Source: Pontibacillus chungwhensis BH030062 (GTDB taxonomy: Bacteria > Bacillota > Bacilli > Bacillales > BH030062). Taken from it: a DNA stretch of 64,000 nt. Shown here piece after piece: positions 26,414-34,972 of this stretch (position 1 is the stretch's first letter; each line of letters starts with the position of its first letter). Under the pieces are notes generated by a model. It was not told the origin of the DNA. It ran no database searches and saw only the letters and a list, made by a program, of their open reading frames with translations. The position numbers and the translations under genes are program-made. The stretch lies in assembly GCF_000770675.1 (NCBI RefSeq), contig NZ_AVBG01000001.1, forward strand, positions 496,001 through 560,000. Direction: 5' to 3'.

Positions 26414-26573
26414 AAAATCTAGAAGTAAATCTAGAAGTGTCCGTACTGTAAGCCAGGTTGTTGGTAGAGAAACGGGCAAATTGAATGACTTCCCGTTCTC
26501 TTTTTCGCGTTTTAAATTCACAAATATAAGGTTCAAATTTGGGTGTTTGATAAGTAAATCGCTCTTTCAACAC
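26412..26573 (-). CDS. Small hypothetical protein
   Basis: About 53 residues: KERFTYQTPKFEPYICEF followed by a very basic, Arg/Ser/Thr-rich C-terminus. A GGAGGG site lies 4-8 bases before adjacent GTG (26573) and TTG (26570) starts, and a terminator overlaps the stop, which together support a real gene. An earlier in-frame ATG at 26624 would overlap the SGNH gene and has no ribosome site. No family recognised. Confidence 0.45.
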   Translation of the reverse strand: MLKERFTYQTPKFEPYICEFKTRKREREVIQFARFSTNNLAYSTDTSRFTSRF

Positions 26574-26607
26574 CAATCCCTCCAACTTAATTAGGTCAGT
26601 TATAGTG

Positions 26608-27195
26608 TTAACGGAAAACATCACCCTTATTTATGAATGAATGACGATCTGCAAATTCTTGAATTTTCGAGGATAAGAGAGCGTATCCTTCAAGAGAGAA
26701 ATGAAGACCATCATGATCAGGTCCATCTACTAAATATGTATAATCTTTCATTTGTAACATCTCTCCAAATAAATCAAAAACTTCGACCCCTGTTTCTTCA
26801 GCCACTTCTTGAACAACATTTGAATACGACCGTAACTTCCCATTTGTTCGTTTTTGTTGGACCTTTTCATCTACAGCAGGGGGAGTAATTAAAAGCACAC
26901 TAGACGCCTTTAAATGATTTACCATATGTAATAAATTGTTTCTAAACAGTGTTAGTGATACCTTGCGATGATCCGCCCCATCATTTGAACCAAAGAGGAT
27001 CGTTACCATTGAGGGGTTATGAGCTAAAACTTCTCGTTCAAATCGCTCTATCCCATCTTCAGTTGTATCACCTGACACGCCACTGTTAATAATAACCAGA
27101 TCCCCTAACTCTTCTTGAAGTTGTTTCGTTAATGGGGATTCAGTAAATCCATGTCCTGCGGTAATACTGTCTCCAAAGCATACCATCCTCCTCAT
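26608..27195 (-). CDS. SGNH/GDSL-type esterase
   Basis: A 195-residue cytoplasmic SGNH hydrolase: block I CFGDSITAGHG with the nucleophile Ser, block II Gly in NSGVSGDTTEDG, block III FGSNDG and block V DGPDHDGLHFSLEGY with the Asp and His. Probably an acyl esterase or thioesterase; substrate unknown. ATG at 27195 has AGGAG at 9 bases. Confidence 0.88.
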   Translation of the reverse strand: MRRMVCFGDSITAGHGFTESPLTKQLQEELGDLVIINSGVSGDTTEDGIERFEREVLAHNPSMVTILFGSNDGADHRKVSLTLFRNNLLHMVNHLKASSVLLITPPAVDEKVQQKRTNGKLRSYSNVVQEVAEETGVEVFDLFGEMLQMKDYTYLVDGPDHDGLHFSLEGYALLSSKIQEFADRHSFINKGDVFR

Positions 27196-27259
27196 TATAT
27201 CCTTCTCCTTTTAAAATTTATTAGCCATTATATCAACCCTATGCTAGCTCAACAAACAT

Positions 27260-27296
27260 AAAAGGGACCCAATCATACAATCAGATCCCTTCCTTT
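27260..27296 (-). terminator. Terminator of the proCBA operon
   Basis: On the minus strand AAGGGATCTGATTG...GGGTCCCTT with a T-rich tail; the stem contains a few mismatches. Confidence 0.5.
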
Positions 27297-27336
27297 TTAT
27301 ATCAATATACAGCTTTTCTTTTAATTGTAAATTGAT

Positions 27337-28596
27337 CTAGCGGACTTGCCCAGTGCCTTTCATTTGAAATTTAATTGTCGTCAAGGCCGGCAGCCCCATT
27401 GGCCCTCTGGCATGAAGCTTCTGAGTTGAAATGCCAATTTCTGCACCAAATCCTAACGCCCCACCATCGGTAAACCGTGTTGATGCATTGTGATAAAGAG
27501 CTGCGGCGTCTACAAGTTTCATAAAGAGGTCAACATTTTGAAGATCTTCTGAAATAATCGCTTCTGAGTGCTTCGTACCGTACACTTCAATATGTTCAAT
27601 TGCCTCTATAACATCAGCTACAACTTTCACCGCGATATGCTTACTTAAATACTCTTCTGCCCAATCTGCTTCCTTCGCTTCTGTTGCACCTGGTATGGCC
27701 TCAACAGCCAATTTATCGCCATGTACAGATATTCCATTTTCTTGTAAAGCCTGTATTAGCGCTTCTTTATGGGCATTCAACCATGTTTCATGAACGATGA
27801 CGGTTTCTACCGCATTACATACAGCAGGTCGATCGGTTTTGGCATTCATAAGGATTGAGATGGCTTGATCAACCTCAGCACTTTCATCAATGTATATGTG
27901 ACAATTCCCAACTCCCGTTTCTAGTACCGGAACCGTTGCATTGTTCACAACTGCTTGAATTAAAGACCCACCTCCACGAGGGATTAATACATCAATATGT
28001 TCTTTCATAGTAAACAAAGCATTAGTGGCTTTACGATCTGTGCTGGCTATAAATTGAATGGCATCCTTAGGAATTCTTGTGTTCAATAACCCTTCTTTCA
28101 TGACTTCCACGATTTTTTTATTTGATTCAATCGCTGAAGATCCTCCCTTTAGAACAATAGAATTACCTGATTTTAAAGCAAGCCCTGTTGCATCTACCGT
28201 AACGTTTGGGCGAGCTTCATAAATCATGCCAATCACACCAAGAGGGACAGTCACTTTTTGTACTTGAAGTCCATTATCAAGTGTCCAGTCTGATTGAACA
28301 ATACCAGTAGGGTCATCAAGAGAAGCCACTTCCCGTAGACCATTTGCAAATTCAGACACCCGTTCTTTTGTAAGAGATAAACGGTCCATAAACGCTTCTT
28401 CATACCCTGCTTCACGACCTTTGATAAGGTCTAATTCATTTGCTTTAAGGATCTCTTCCCAATTCGCTTCTATTTGATCTGCAATGGCATGTAATGCTTT
28501 ATTCTTTTCCTCTGTAGTTAGGATGGAAAGTGTCTTTGATGCTTTCTTTGCTTGAATGGCTTGTGCTTCTACATTCGTTTGTTCTTTCGTAATCAT
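27337..28596 (-). CDS. proA: Gamma-glutamyl phosphate reductase
   Basis: A 419-residue enzyme reducing gamma-glutamyl phosphate to glutamate-5-semialdehyde with NADPH, the second step of proline synthesis. IYEARPNVTVDATGLALKSGN, LIPRGGGSLI, TDRPAVCNAVETV (catalytic Cys) and STRFTDGGALGFGAEIGISTQ are diagnostic. AGGAGG precedes the ATG; 20 bases separate it from proB. Confidence 0.96.
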   Translation of the reverse strand: MITKEQTNVEAQAIQAKKASKTLSILTTEEKNKALHAIADQIEANWEEILKANELDLIKGREAGYEEAFMDRLSLTKERVSEFANGLREVASLDDPTGIVQSDWTLDNGLQVQKVTVPLGVIGMIYEARPNVTVDATGLALKSGNSIVLKGGSSAIESNKKIVEVMKEGLLNTRIPKDAIQFIASTDRKATNALFTMKEHIDVLIPRGGGSLIQAVVNNATVPVLETGVGNCHIYIDESAEVDQAISILMNAKTDRPAVCNAVETVIVHETWLNAHKEALIQALQENGISVHGDKLAVEAIPGATEAKEADWAEEYLSKHIAVKVVADVIEAIEHIEVYGTKHSEAIISEDLQNVDLFMKLVDAAALYHNASTRFTDGGALGFGAEIGISTQKLHARGPMGLPALTTIKFQMKGTGQVR

Positions 28597-28616
28597 GTAT
28601 CTATTCCTCCTCTATA

Positions 28617-29750
28617 TTAAACACTTACAGGTAATGCAAAATCGAGATGGCATACAAAATCTTCACGTTCCACGGCTGCTTGTTTATATTTAGATAATCG
28701 ATCAATCGGTTGACCAATAAAGGACTTAAAGGTTGTTGAAGAATAGTTCACAACACCAAGACCTACTTCTTCTCCGGAGACATCAATAACACGAACAACT
28801 GCCCCCTTATCGAAATCACCATGAACTTTCGTTACATGTGCAGGGTGTAAGCTATTCTTTTGTTGAACAATCATATCCTTAGAATCCATGCTAATAATGA
28901 CTTCACCCTCTGGTCCAGAATTAAAGGCAATCCACTGCTTCTTTTGATTAAGGTTGGTCGTGTCTGGTTTAGAAGTGAAGTAAGTACCTTTTGCTTTATG
29001 ATGAACTGCATCATAAACGATGTTCGCAGTCGAAGCCTTCCCTAAGAAAGAAGCGATCCCAGAAGCCATCGCAATCTTAAAGGCATCAATCTTAGACTTC
29101 ATGCCCCCTGTACCTACCGAACTTCCTGATCCTCCTGCAGAGGCCTCAATTTCATCTGTGATCTCTTGAACTTGTTCTACAAGTTTTGCGTCTGGATTAT
29201 CATTTGGGTTCTCATTATACAGTCCCTCAATATCAGAAAGAATAATAAGCTGATCTGCATCTACAAGTCCCGCTACTTTTGCAGATAGCGTGTCGTTATC
29301 TCCGAATTTCAGAAAGTCCATCGTAATCGTGTCGTTCTCATTAACAATTGGGATAATGCCTCGATCAAGTAAAACGTTTATCGTACTTCTAGCATTATTG
29401 TAACGGTCCTCATCAGAGAAATCGCTTCTTGTAATGAGTATCTGTGATCCTACATAACCGTGTGAAAGAAATAAATCAGAATAGGATTCAATAAGAAGTC
29501 CTTGGCCAATAGAGGCTGCAGCTTGCTTCTCTGCAAGATCTGTTGGTCGCTCTAAACAACCCAGCTTTCGATACCCAGCTGCTACTGCACCAGAAGATAC
29601 AAGCAACACTTCATGGCCTTCATCTTTTAAACGAACGACTTCGTCTACTATTTTTTCTAGTTTCCGACGGCTAATCTCCCCATGCATACTCGTTAGAGAA
29701 CTACTTCCAATTTTAATGACGATACGTTTCGATTCGGTTTCTGTAATCAT
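28617..29750 (-). CDS. proB: Glutamate 5-kinase
   Basis: A 377-residue kinase phosphorylating glutamate, the first and usually feedback-inhibited step of proline synthesis. An N-terminal amino acid kinase domain (RIVIKIGSSSLT, LVSSGAVAAGY, ITRSDFSDEDRYNNAR, INENDT-like IVNENDTITM, GTGGMKSKIDA) is followed by a C-terminal PUA domain (from about residue 285). The ATG at 29750 has AGGAGG 5 bases upstream; an ATG at 29798 would overlap proC. Presence of the PUA domain suggests the regulated, biosynthetic form. Confidence 0.95.
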   Translation of the reverse strand: MITETESKRIVIKIGSSSLTSMHGEISRRKLEKIVDEVVRLKDEGHEVLLVSSGAVAAGYRKLGCLERPTDLAEKQAAASIGQGLLIESYSDLFLSHGYVGSQILITRSDFSDEDRYNNARSTINVLLDRGIIPIVNENDTITMDFLKFGDNDTLSAKVAGLVDADQLIILSDIEGLYNENPNDNPDAKLVEQVQEITDEIEASAGGSGSSVGTGGMKSKIDAFKIAMASGIASFLGKASTANIVYDAVHHKAKGTYFTSKPDTTNLNQKKQWIAFNSGPEGEVIISMDSKDMIVQQKNSLHPAHVTKVHGDFDKGAVVRVIDVSGEEVGLGVVNYSSTTFKSFIGQPIDRLSKYKQAAVEREDFVCHLDFALPVSV

Positions 29751-29784
29751 ACGTTCCTCCTGCAATTCAATAGTTTGTTTCATG

Positions 29785-30624
29785 TTATTTTGTTGCAACT
29801 AGGGTTGGTTTCATCTGTTTGCTCATTTCCTTTGAACGAGATGTAGCACCTTTAACTGCTGCCGCGATGGCTTCTCCGCCACCGTGATGATCAAGCTCCT
29901 CTAGCCCAGCTGCTGTGGTACCATTAGGAGATGTCACATTTTCTCTTAACTCAGTAGGGCTCTCTGATCTTTCTTGAATCATTTTAGCTGCACCAAGTAT
30001 GGTTTGCGCACCGATAGACCTCGCAAGTTCTCCTTCAAGTCCTGCTTCTATGCCCGCTTGTTCAATATGCTCCATAAGATTATAGAAATAAGCAGGTCCA
30101 CTGCCGGCAATCCCTGTAAAAATATCCATCTGATCCTCATCGATGATGTAAGCTTCTCCGAAGGATTCCATTAATGCTTTAGTGAGGTAAACTCGATCTT
30201 TAGGGGCATGGGTTCCTGGCGCTATCGCCGTGGCAGATTCCCCGATCATGCTAGAAGTGTTAGGCATGACTCGAATCACTTGTTGCTTATCAGGTAAGTG
30301 ACTCTCCATGTGTGAAGTTGTAATTCCTGCTAAGACAGAAATGATGGTTTGATGTGGGTATAAGTGAGGCCGTATAGATTCCAATACAGAATCAATGTCT
30401 TTTGGTTTCATTGCCAATATAAATAGATCAATCGTTGCAAAATCTAAGTCTTCACGCTTTTTCGCTTGAATGCCATATTTATATTTCAACTCGTTTAAAC
30501 GATTCGTGTTACTTCGGTTTGATACGATAATTTGACTCGGAGTGACTTGGTTTGACTGAACCATACCTGAAATCATCGCTTCAGCCATAGATCCTGCTCC
30601 TAAAAAAGCAATTGTTTGTGTCAC
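29785..30624 (-). CDS. proC: Pyrroline-5-carboxylate reductase
   Basis: A 279-residue NAD(P)H-dependent reductase completing proline synthesis. IAFLGAGSMAEAMISG is the Rossmann motif; VIRVMPNTSSMIGESATAI, GIAGSGPAYFYNLMEHIEQAGIEAGL and LRENVTSPNGTTAAGLEEL are signature blocks. GTG start at 30624 with a distant GGGAG. First gene of a complete proC-proB-proA operon; in salt-tolerant Bacillaceae a dedicated proline operon (proHJ/A) serves osmoprotection, but no proline riboswitch/T-box was seen here, which leans toward stress rather than tRNA-based control (inference). Confidence 0.95.
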   Translation of the reverse strand: MTQTIAFLGAGSMAEAMISGMVQSNQVTPSQIIVSNRSNTNRLNELKYKYGIQAKKREDLDFATIDLFILAMKPKDIDSVLESIRPHLYPHQTIISVLAGITTSHMESHLPDKQQVIRVMPNTSSMIGESATAIAPGTHAPKDRVYLTKALMESFGEAYIIDEDQMDIFTGIAGSGPAYFYNLMEHIEQAGIEAGLEGELARSIGAQTILGAAKMIQERSESPTELRENVTSPNGTTAAGLEELDHHGGGEAIAAAVKGATSRSKEMSKQMKPTLVATK

Positions 30625-31021
30625 TACTTTAACACGCTCCCTTTTTTCGCTTTTGTAACAACGAAGATTATCGTAACATTCAAAAAAATATATGCAAGGG
30701 CTTTCGATTAAGTGGGGTGCAAAGAGGCGAAATAGTTAATGAAAACGGTTCCATTTAGTCTTATTCACTTCTTTTGACGTCTCATGAGGTCTGATTTCTT
30801 CTCAGAACGATTTATGAAGATTATGGAAAGGAGATTTTAATAAATATAATTTAATTCTTAATATTCTAACACTTCAACCTAAACCTTACTCCTGCACACT
30901 CGAACAATCCCCTTCCATTTGGGCTAGTATCATAAAAATTTTACGTCAATTAATTATTTTTAGATTAACAAAGTCGACATTGAGGAAATAATAGATATAA
31001 CCACTAAAGGAGTACGAATGG
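30625..31021. other. Divergent intergenic region, proC / DUF2254 gene
   Basis: About 400 bases with no ORF supported. A candidate proC promoter on the minus strand is TTGCAT (30692-30697), 16 bases, TACGAT (30670-30675). On the plus strand a good ribosome site (AAAGGAG, 31006-31012) serves the next gene. No T-box or riboswitch core was recognised. Confidence 0.4.
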
Positions 31022-32383
31022 ATGTTCTATATACTAAAAAGATATTTAACAATGTCAAAACGCGAAAGAAAGAATGAATTACAGTCCACACTTTGGTTTA
31101 TGCCCATGTGGTATATTATAGCTTCCATATGCCTCTCTGCTATAACCTTTATATTGGATTATAAGCTAGATATAGCATCTTATTTCCCTAAACTAGTAGC
31201 CTTTAGCGCAAGTACAACTCAGACCCTTATAGGTTCCTTAGTTGGAGGAGTTTTAACGCTTAGTGCCTTCACGATTAACTCGATCTTGGTTGCACTTACT
31301 ACATTTAGCGGGCAGTTTTCGTCTAAAATGCTCCTAAATTACATAAGCGATCGAAATACCCAACACGTTATGGGAATCTTCAACGGTAGTTTTATTTATG
31401 TATTACTAAACTTTCTATATGTATCTAATGAAGATGTAGAATATCTTCTAGCTATCCCGTTTCTCTCCATAGCGACCGTCTTTCTTGCAGCCATTACATT
31501 TGTGTATTTCATTAACCACACGACCACTTGGCTACAAGTTCACAACATTACCGCACGCATGAAAGAGAATTCAAAGAGTATTATTCAAAGTTCTCTGATG
31601 AAAGAGATACAACCATTTCGAAAAGATCCAAATGAGTCCACCGCCCAACTTCCTTCTGAACAAGGGGTAGTAGTCAATGCAGAAAGCTCTGGCTATCTTC
31701 AGTTAGCAGATTTCCAACGACTCATTCATAAGGCAAAAGAAGACCGTTTAATTATAGAACTTCACCCGCGTATAGGGGAGTTTGTACTGTGTAACACGCC
31801 GTTATTCAGCTATTGGGGAAATAAAGAAAATTTCGATAAAAAGAAATATTTAAAGTTAGTTGTTCTAGGTAAAAAACAAACAGAGATCCAAGACCTTGAA
31901 TACGGAGTTAATAAACTTGCTGAAGTAGCTATCAGAGCCCTAGGAAATGATGACCCGTTAACTGTTACGAACACTCTTCATCAAATTACAGAACTACTTC
32001 AAGAAGTTGGTAGTGTTACTGACTTCTCTCCATATTTGTATGATGAAGAAGGTAATCTGAGGCTAATGCTTTGTCAGGAAGACTTTAAATATTACTTGCA
32101 CAAAGGCTTTGCCAACATACGAGAATACAGCCACCATAATGTAACGATTATTACTGAAATCTTGTCTATGCTTTCTTTAATGGCTAAAGGGATGGATGAG
32201 AGATTCCATGATGATATATGGGAATTTGCTTTCCAAACGGTTAAAGGGTTAAACGGTTGCAGCCTATTTGAGAATGATTGCTATTACCTTATTGACAACC
32301 TGAGATTAGTCACAAAGAACACACGCAAGGAAGATGAGTTTGAACCATTAAAAGAAGAGCTTTTAAAAACCATTTATCAGTAG
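31022..32383 (+). CDS. DUF2254 membrane protein
   Basis: A 453-residue protein with four N-terminal membrane segments within the first 170 residues (including the TQTLIGSLVGGVLTLSAFTIN segment typical of DUF2254) and a large soluble C-terminal half beginning near residue 190. Function unknown. AAAGGAG lies 9 bases before the ATG at 31022; the ATG at 31018 is out of frame. Monocistronic. Confidence 0.8.
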   Translation: MFYILKRYLTMSKRERKNELQSTLWFMPMWYIIASICLSAITFILDYKLDIASYFPKLVAFSASTTQTLIGSLVGGVLTLSAFTINSILVALTTFSGQFSSKMLLNYISDRNTQHVMGIFNGSFIYVLLNFLYVSNEDVEYLLAIPFLSIATVFLAAITFVYFINHTTTWLQVHNITARMKENSKSIIQSSLMKEIQPFRKDPNESTAQLPSEQGVVVNAESSGYLQLADFQRLIHKAKEDRLIIELHPRIGEFVLCNTPLFSYWGNKENFDKKKYLKLVVLGKKQTEIQDLEYGVNKLAEVAIRALGNDDPLTVTNTLHQITELLQEVGSVTDFSPYLYDEEGNLRLMLCQEDFKYYLHKGFANIREYSHHNVTIITEILSMLSLMAKGMDERFHDDIWEFAFQTVKGLNGCSLFENDCYYLIDNLRLVTKNTRKEDEFEPLKEELLKTIYQ

Positions 32384-32440
32384 AGCCTAAATGTAGCACC
32401 CCTACAGAACTAAGCGATATAATCTACTGCATCCAATAAT

Positions 32441-32480
32441 AAAAAAGAGGACAAAACCATTTTGGTTTTGTCCTCTTTTA
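32441..32480. terminator. Bidirectional terminator
   Basis: AAGAGGACAAAACCA paired with TGGTTTTGTCCTCTT, with A and T runs on both sides, between converging genes. Confidence 0.88.
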
Positions 32481-32494
32481 TTAGATAGTATGAC

Positions 32495-34159
32495 TTAGGC
32501 AGAGAATACGTAAACACGTGCTTCATAGGGAGAGAGTTTTAATTCAGTATCACTTGTGTCTTCATTCATGTTGTAATTACTTAATACAAGAGAAGGAGGA
32601 CTTACAGATACCGGAGATTTAAACACCACATCAGATTCTGTAAGATTTGTAATTACTAAAGCTGTTTCATTCTCTAAAGTTCTTGTATAAGCATAAACTT
32701 GTGCGTCATCAGCGTTTACCAAATCATATGTCCCATACGTAAATAAATCGTATTGTTTTTTCAATTGAATCATAGTCTTATAGTATTCTAAGATAGAATC
32801 TTGATCATTCTGCTGAGATTCTACATTAATCGTTTCATAGTTGGGATTAATTTTCATCCAGGGATTTGCGGTCGTAAAGCCAGCATGTTCGTCTTGACTC
32901 CATTGCATTGGTGTACGGCTATTATCTCGAGAAGTACTCCATAACACCTTCATCACGTCTTGATGAGTGTAGCCTTCTTCAATCATGTTTTGATACGTAT
33001 TTTTAGCAGCAACGTCATCAAAATCCTCAATTGAAGGGAACTTAAAATTGGTCATCCCTATTTCTTGTCCTTGATAGATAAACGGTGTCCCCTGCATGAA
33101 GAAATACATCGTTCCTAAAGATGTAGCACTTTCACGCCAGTACTTACCGTCATTACCCCAAGTTGAAACACTTCTCGCTTTGTCATGGTTCTCAATGAAG
33201 AGGGCATTCCACCCATCTCCTTCAAGACCTTTCTGCCAACGAGTCAAAGCTTCTTTCAATGCTAACACATCTAACTTTTGGTCGGCATCCTGGTCCCAAA
33301 GGTCTAAGTGTTCGAACTGAAAGACCATGTCCATTTTTCCTTCTTCACCAACCCAAAGGTGTGCTTCATCAGCACTTACACCATTGGCTTCCCCTACAGT
33401 CATAACGTCATAGTTTCCGTAAGTCTTATCTTTAAACTCTTGAAGAAACTTGTGAATACCTTCCTGGTTCATGTGCATATCAAAAGAGGAAACATACTTC
33501 TCTTCCTTAGGATTAGGAAGAGAAGGAAGACCTGGGCGCTTCTTAATATGACTAATGGCATCAATACGGAAGCCATCAATACCTTTATCAAGCCACCAAT
33601 TTACTGTGTCGTACAATACTTCTCTAACTTCTTCATTCTCCCAGTTTAAGTCCGGCTGTTTCTTTGAGAACAAGTGCATATAGTATTGTCCAGACGTCTC
33701 ATCGTATTCCCAAGCAGACCCTCCAAAGATACTTTCCCAGTTATTTGGTTCTTCACCGTTCAGAGGGTCTCTCCATATATACCAGTCTCGCTTAGAACTT
33801 TGAACGGAGGACTTTGATTCTAAAAACCAAGGGTGTTCATCACTCGTATGGTTTAAGACAAGATCGATAATAAGCTTCATTCCACGTTTATGTACTTCAC
33901 GTAAAAGCTCGTCAAAATCTTCCATTGTACCAAACTCTTCTAATATATCTTGATAGTCTGATATATCATAACCATTATCATCTTTAGGAGATTTGTACAT
34001 AGGACAAATCCAAATAAAATCTATACCTAAATCTTTCAAGTAATCAAGCCGACTAATCATTCCCTGTAAGTCACCAATACCATCGCCATTTGAATCTTGA
34101 AAGCTTCGAGGGTACACTTGGTACCCAACAGCTTCTTTCCACCATACTCTTTCCATCAT
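32495..34159 (-). CDS. GH13 alpha-glucosidase (probably alpha-1,4)
   Basis: A 554-residue cytoplasmic glycoside hydrolase of the oligo-1,6-glucosidase/alpha-glucosidase subfamily. Catalytic residues: Asp200 (GFRIDAISH), Glu257 (TVGEANG) and Asp326 (IENHDKAR). The residue after the nucleophile is Ala201; in this subfamily Ala there is associated with alpha-1,4 and Val with alpha-1,6 specificity, so maltose or maltooligosaccharides are the likely substrates. Last gene of a PTS-phosphatase-glucosidase operon, 15 bases after the phosphatase gene; the context supports splitting of internalised maltose to glucose. Confidence 0.88.
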   Translation of the reverse strand: MMERVWWKEAVGYQVYPRSFQDSNGDGIGDLQGMISRLDYLKDLGIDFIWICPMYKSPKDDNGYDISDYQDILEEFGTMEDFDELLREVHKRGMKLIIDLVLNHTSDEHPWFLESKSSVQSSKRDWYIWRDPLNGEEPNNWESIFGGSAWEYDETSGQYYMHLFSKKQPDLNWENEEVREVLYDTVNWWLDKGIDGFRIDAISHIKKRPGLPSLPNPKEEKYVSSFDMHMNQEGIHKFLQEFKDKTYGNYDVMTVGEANGVSADEAHLWVGEEGKMDMVFQFEHLDLWDQDADQKLDVLALKEALTRWQKGLEGDGWNALFIENHDKARSVSTWGNDGKYWRESATSLGTMYFFMQGTPFIYQGQEIGMTNFKFPSIEDFDDVAAKNTYQNMIEEGYTHQDVMKVLWSTSRDNSRTPMQWSQDEHAGFTTANPWMKINPNYETINVESQQNDQDSILEYYKTMIQLKKQYDLFTYGTYDLVNADDAQVYAYTRTLENETALVITNLTESDVVFKSPVSVSPPSLVLSNYNMNEDTSDTELKLSPYEARVYVFSA

Positions 34160-34174
34160 TATTCCCTCATTTCT

Positions 34175-34969
34175 TTAACCGATTGTAAACGTAACCTCTA
34201 AGCCATAATGATCGGATACAATCGGTGTTGTTCTCCCATCAAATACAACTTCTGACTGCTGTACATGCACATGTTGATTACTAAAGATGTGATCAATTTT
34301 GATCCCTTCTTTGTTCTGGTCCCAACCGGCAATGTTCCCTTTAATTGTTTCTTCACCAATTTGTTCTAGAGCTACTTTATGTGTATCAATCCATCCATGT
34401 GCAAGGATATAATCATACCCTTCCTCACGACTCTCATCAGAAGCATTGAAGTCACCCAGAAGGAAAGATAAGCCTTCAACATTCACGTGACTCATAAGTA
34501 CATCCACTTGAGTATCATAAGGCTCGTCTTTATCACCCCACCAACCTAGATGACAAGAGTAGAGTCTTACAGGCACCTCATTGATCACACACTTTGCAGA
34601 TACAATCTTTCGTGATTTCCAATAGTCTATGGAGGTCGAATTTGTCACATAAAATGACTCTGAAGATTGAATCGGATGCCTTACAAGAAGCGCAATCCCC
34701 TCTTCATAAACGTCATATCCATAATGGGAAACCTCCCAGACTAATTCATAATCAGTACTCCCTAACGCATTTAATTCCTGTTGTATTAAATACCCATAGT
34801 TATCATTCCTGATATGGTCGTACACATAATGAGCATCTTTATGCTGACTTACTTCCTGTAACGCAACGGCATCATAACGGCTTTTATGAATTCTTGCTGC
34901 AACCTGTTTAATTTTAGTCATTTGATTGTCTTCCTGCCATGCGTGTCCATTCAATGTCAGTAGTTTCAT
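34175..34969 (-). CDS. mapP: EEP-family phosphatase, probable maltose-6'-phosphatase (MapP-like)
   Basis: A 264-residue endonuclease/exonuclease/phosphatase-fold enzyme: LTLNGHAW, AVALQEVSQ (metal Glu), CHLGWW, LLGDFNAS (Asp, Asn) and VSDHYGLEV (Asp-His). In Enterococcus the EEP protein MapP, encoded beside the maltose PTS transporter, dephosphorylates maltose-6'-phosphate; here the gene lies 3 bases downstream of a PTS EIICB gene and just before an alpha-glucosidase, the same logic. The function is therefore inferred from context plus family, not from a unique motif. Confidence 0.72.
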   Translation of the reverse strand: MKLLTLNGHAWQEDNQMTKIKQVAARIHKSRYDAVALQEVSQHKDAHYVYDHIRNDNYGYLIQQELNALGSTDYELVWEVSHYGYDVYEEGIALLVRHPIQSSESFYVTNSTSIDYWKSRKIVSAKCVINEVPVRLYSCHLGWWGDKDEPYDTQVDVLMSHVNVEGLSFLLGDFNASDESREEGYDYILAHGWIDTHKVALEQIGEETIKGNIAGWDQNKEGIKIDHIFSNQHVHVQQSEVVFDGRTTPIVSDHYGLEVTFTIG

Positions 34970-34972
34970 ATA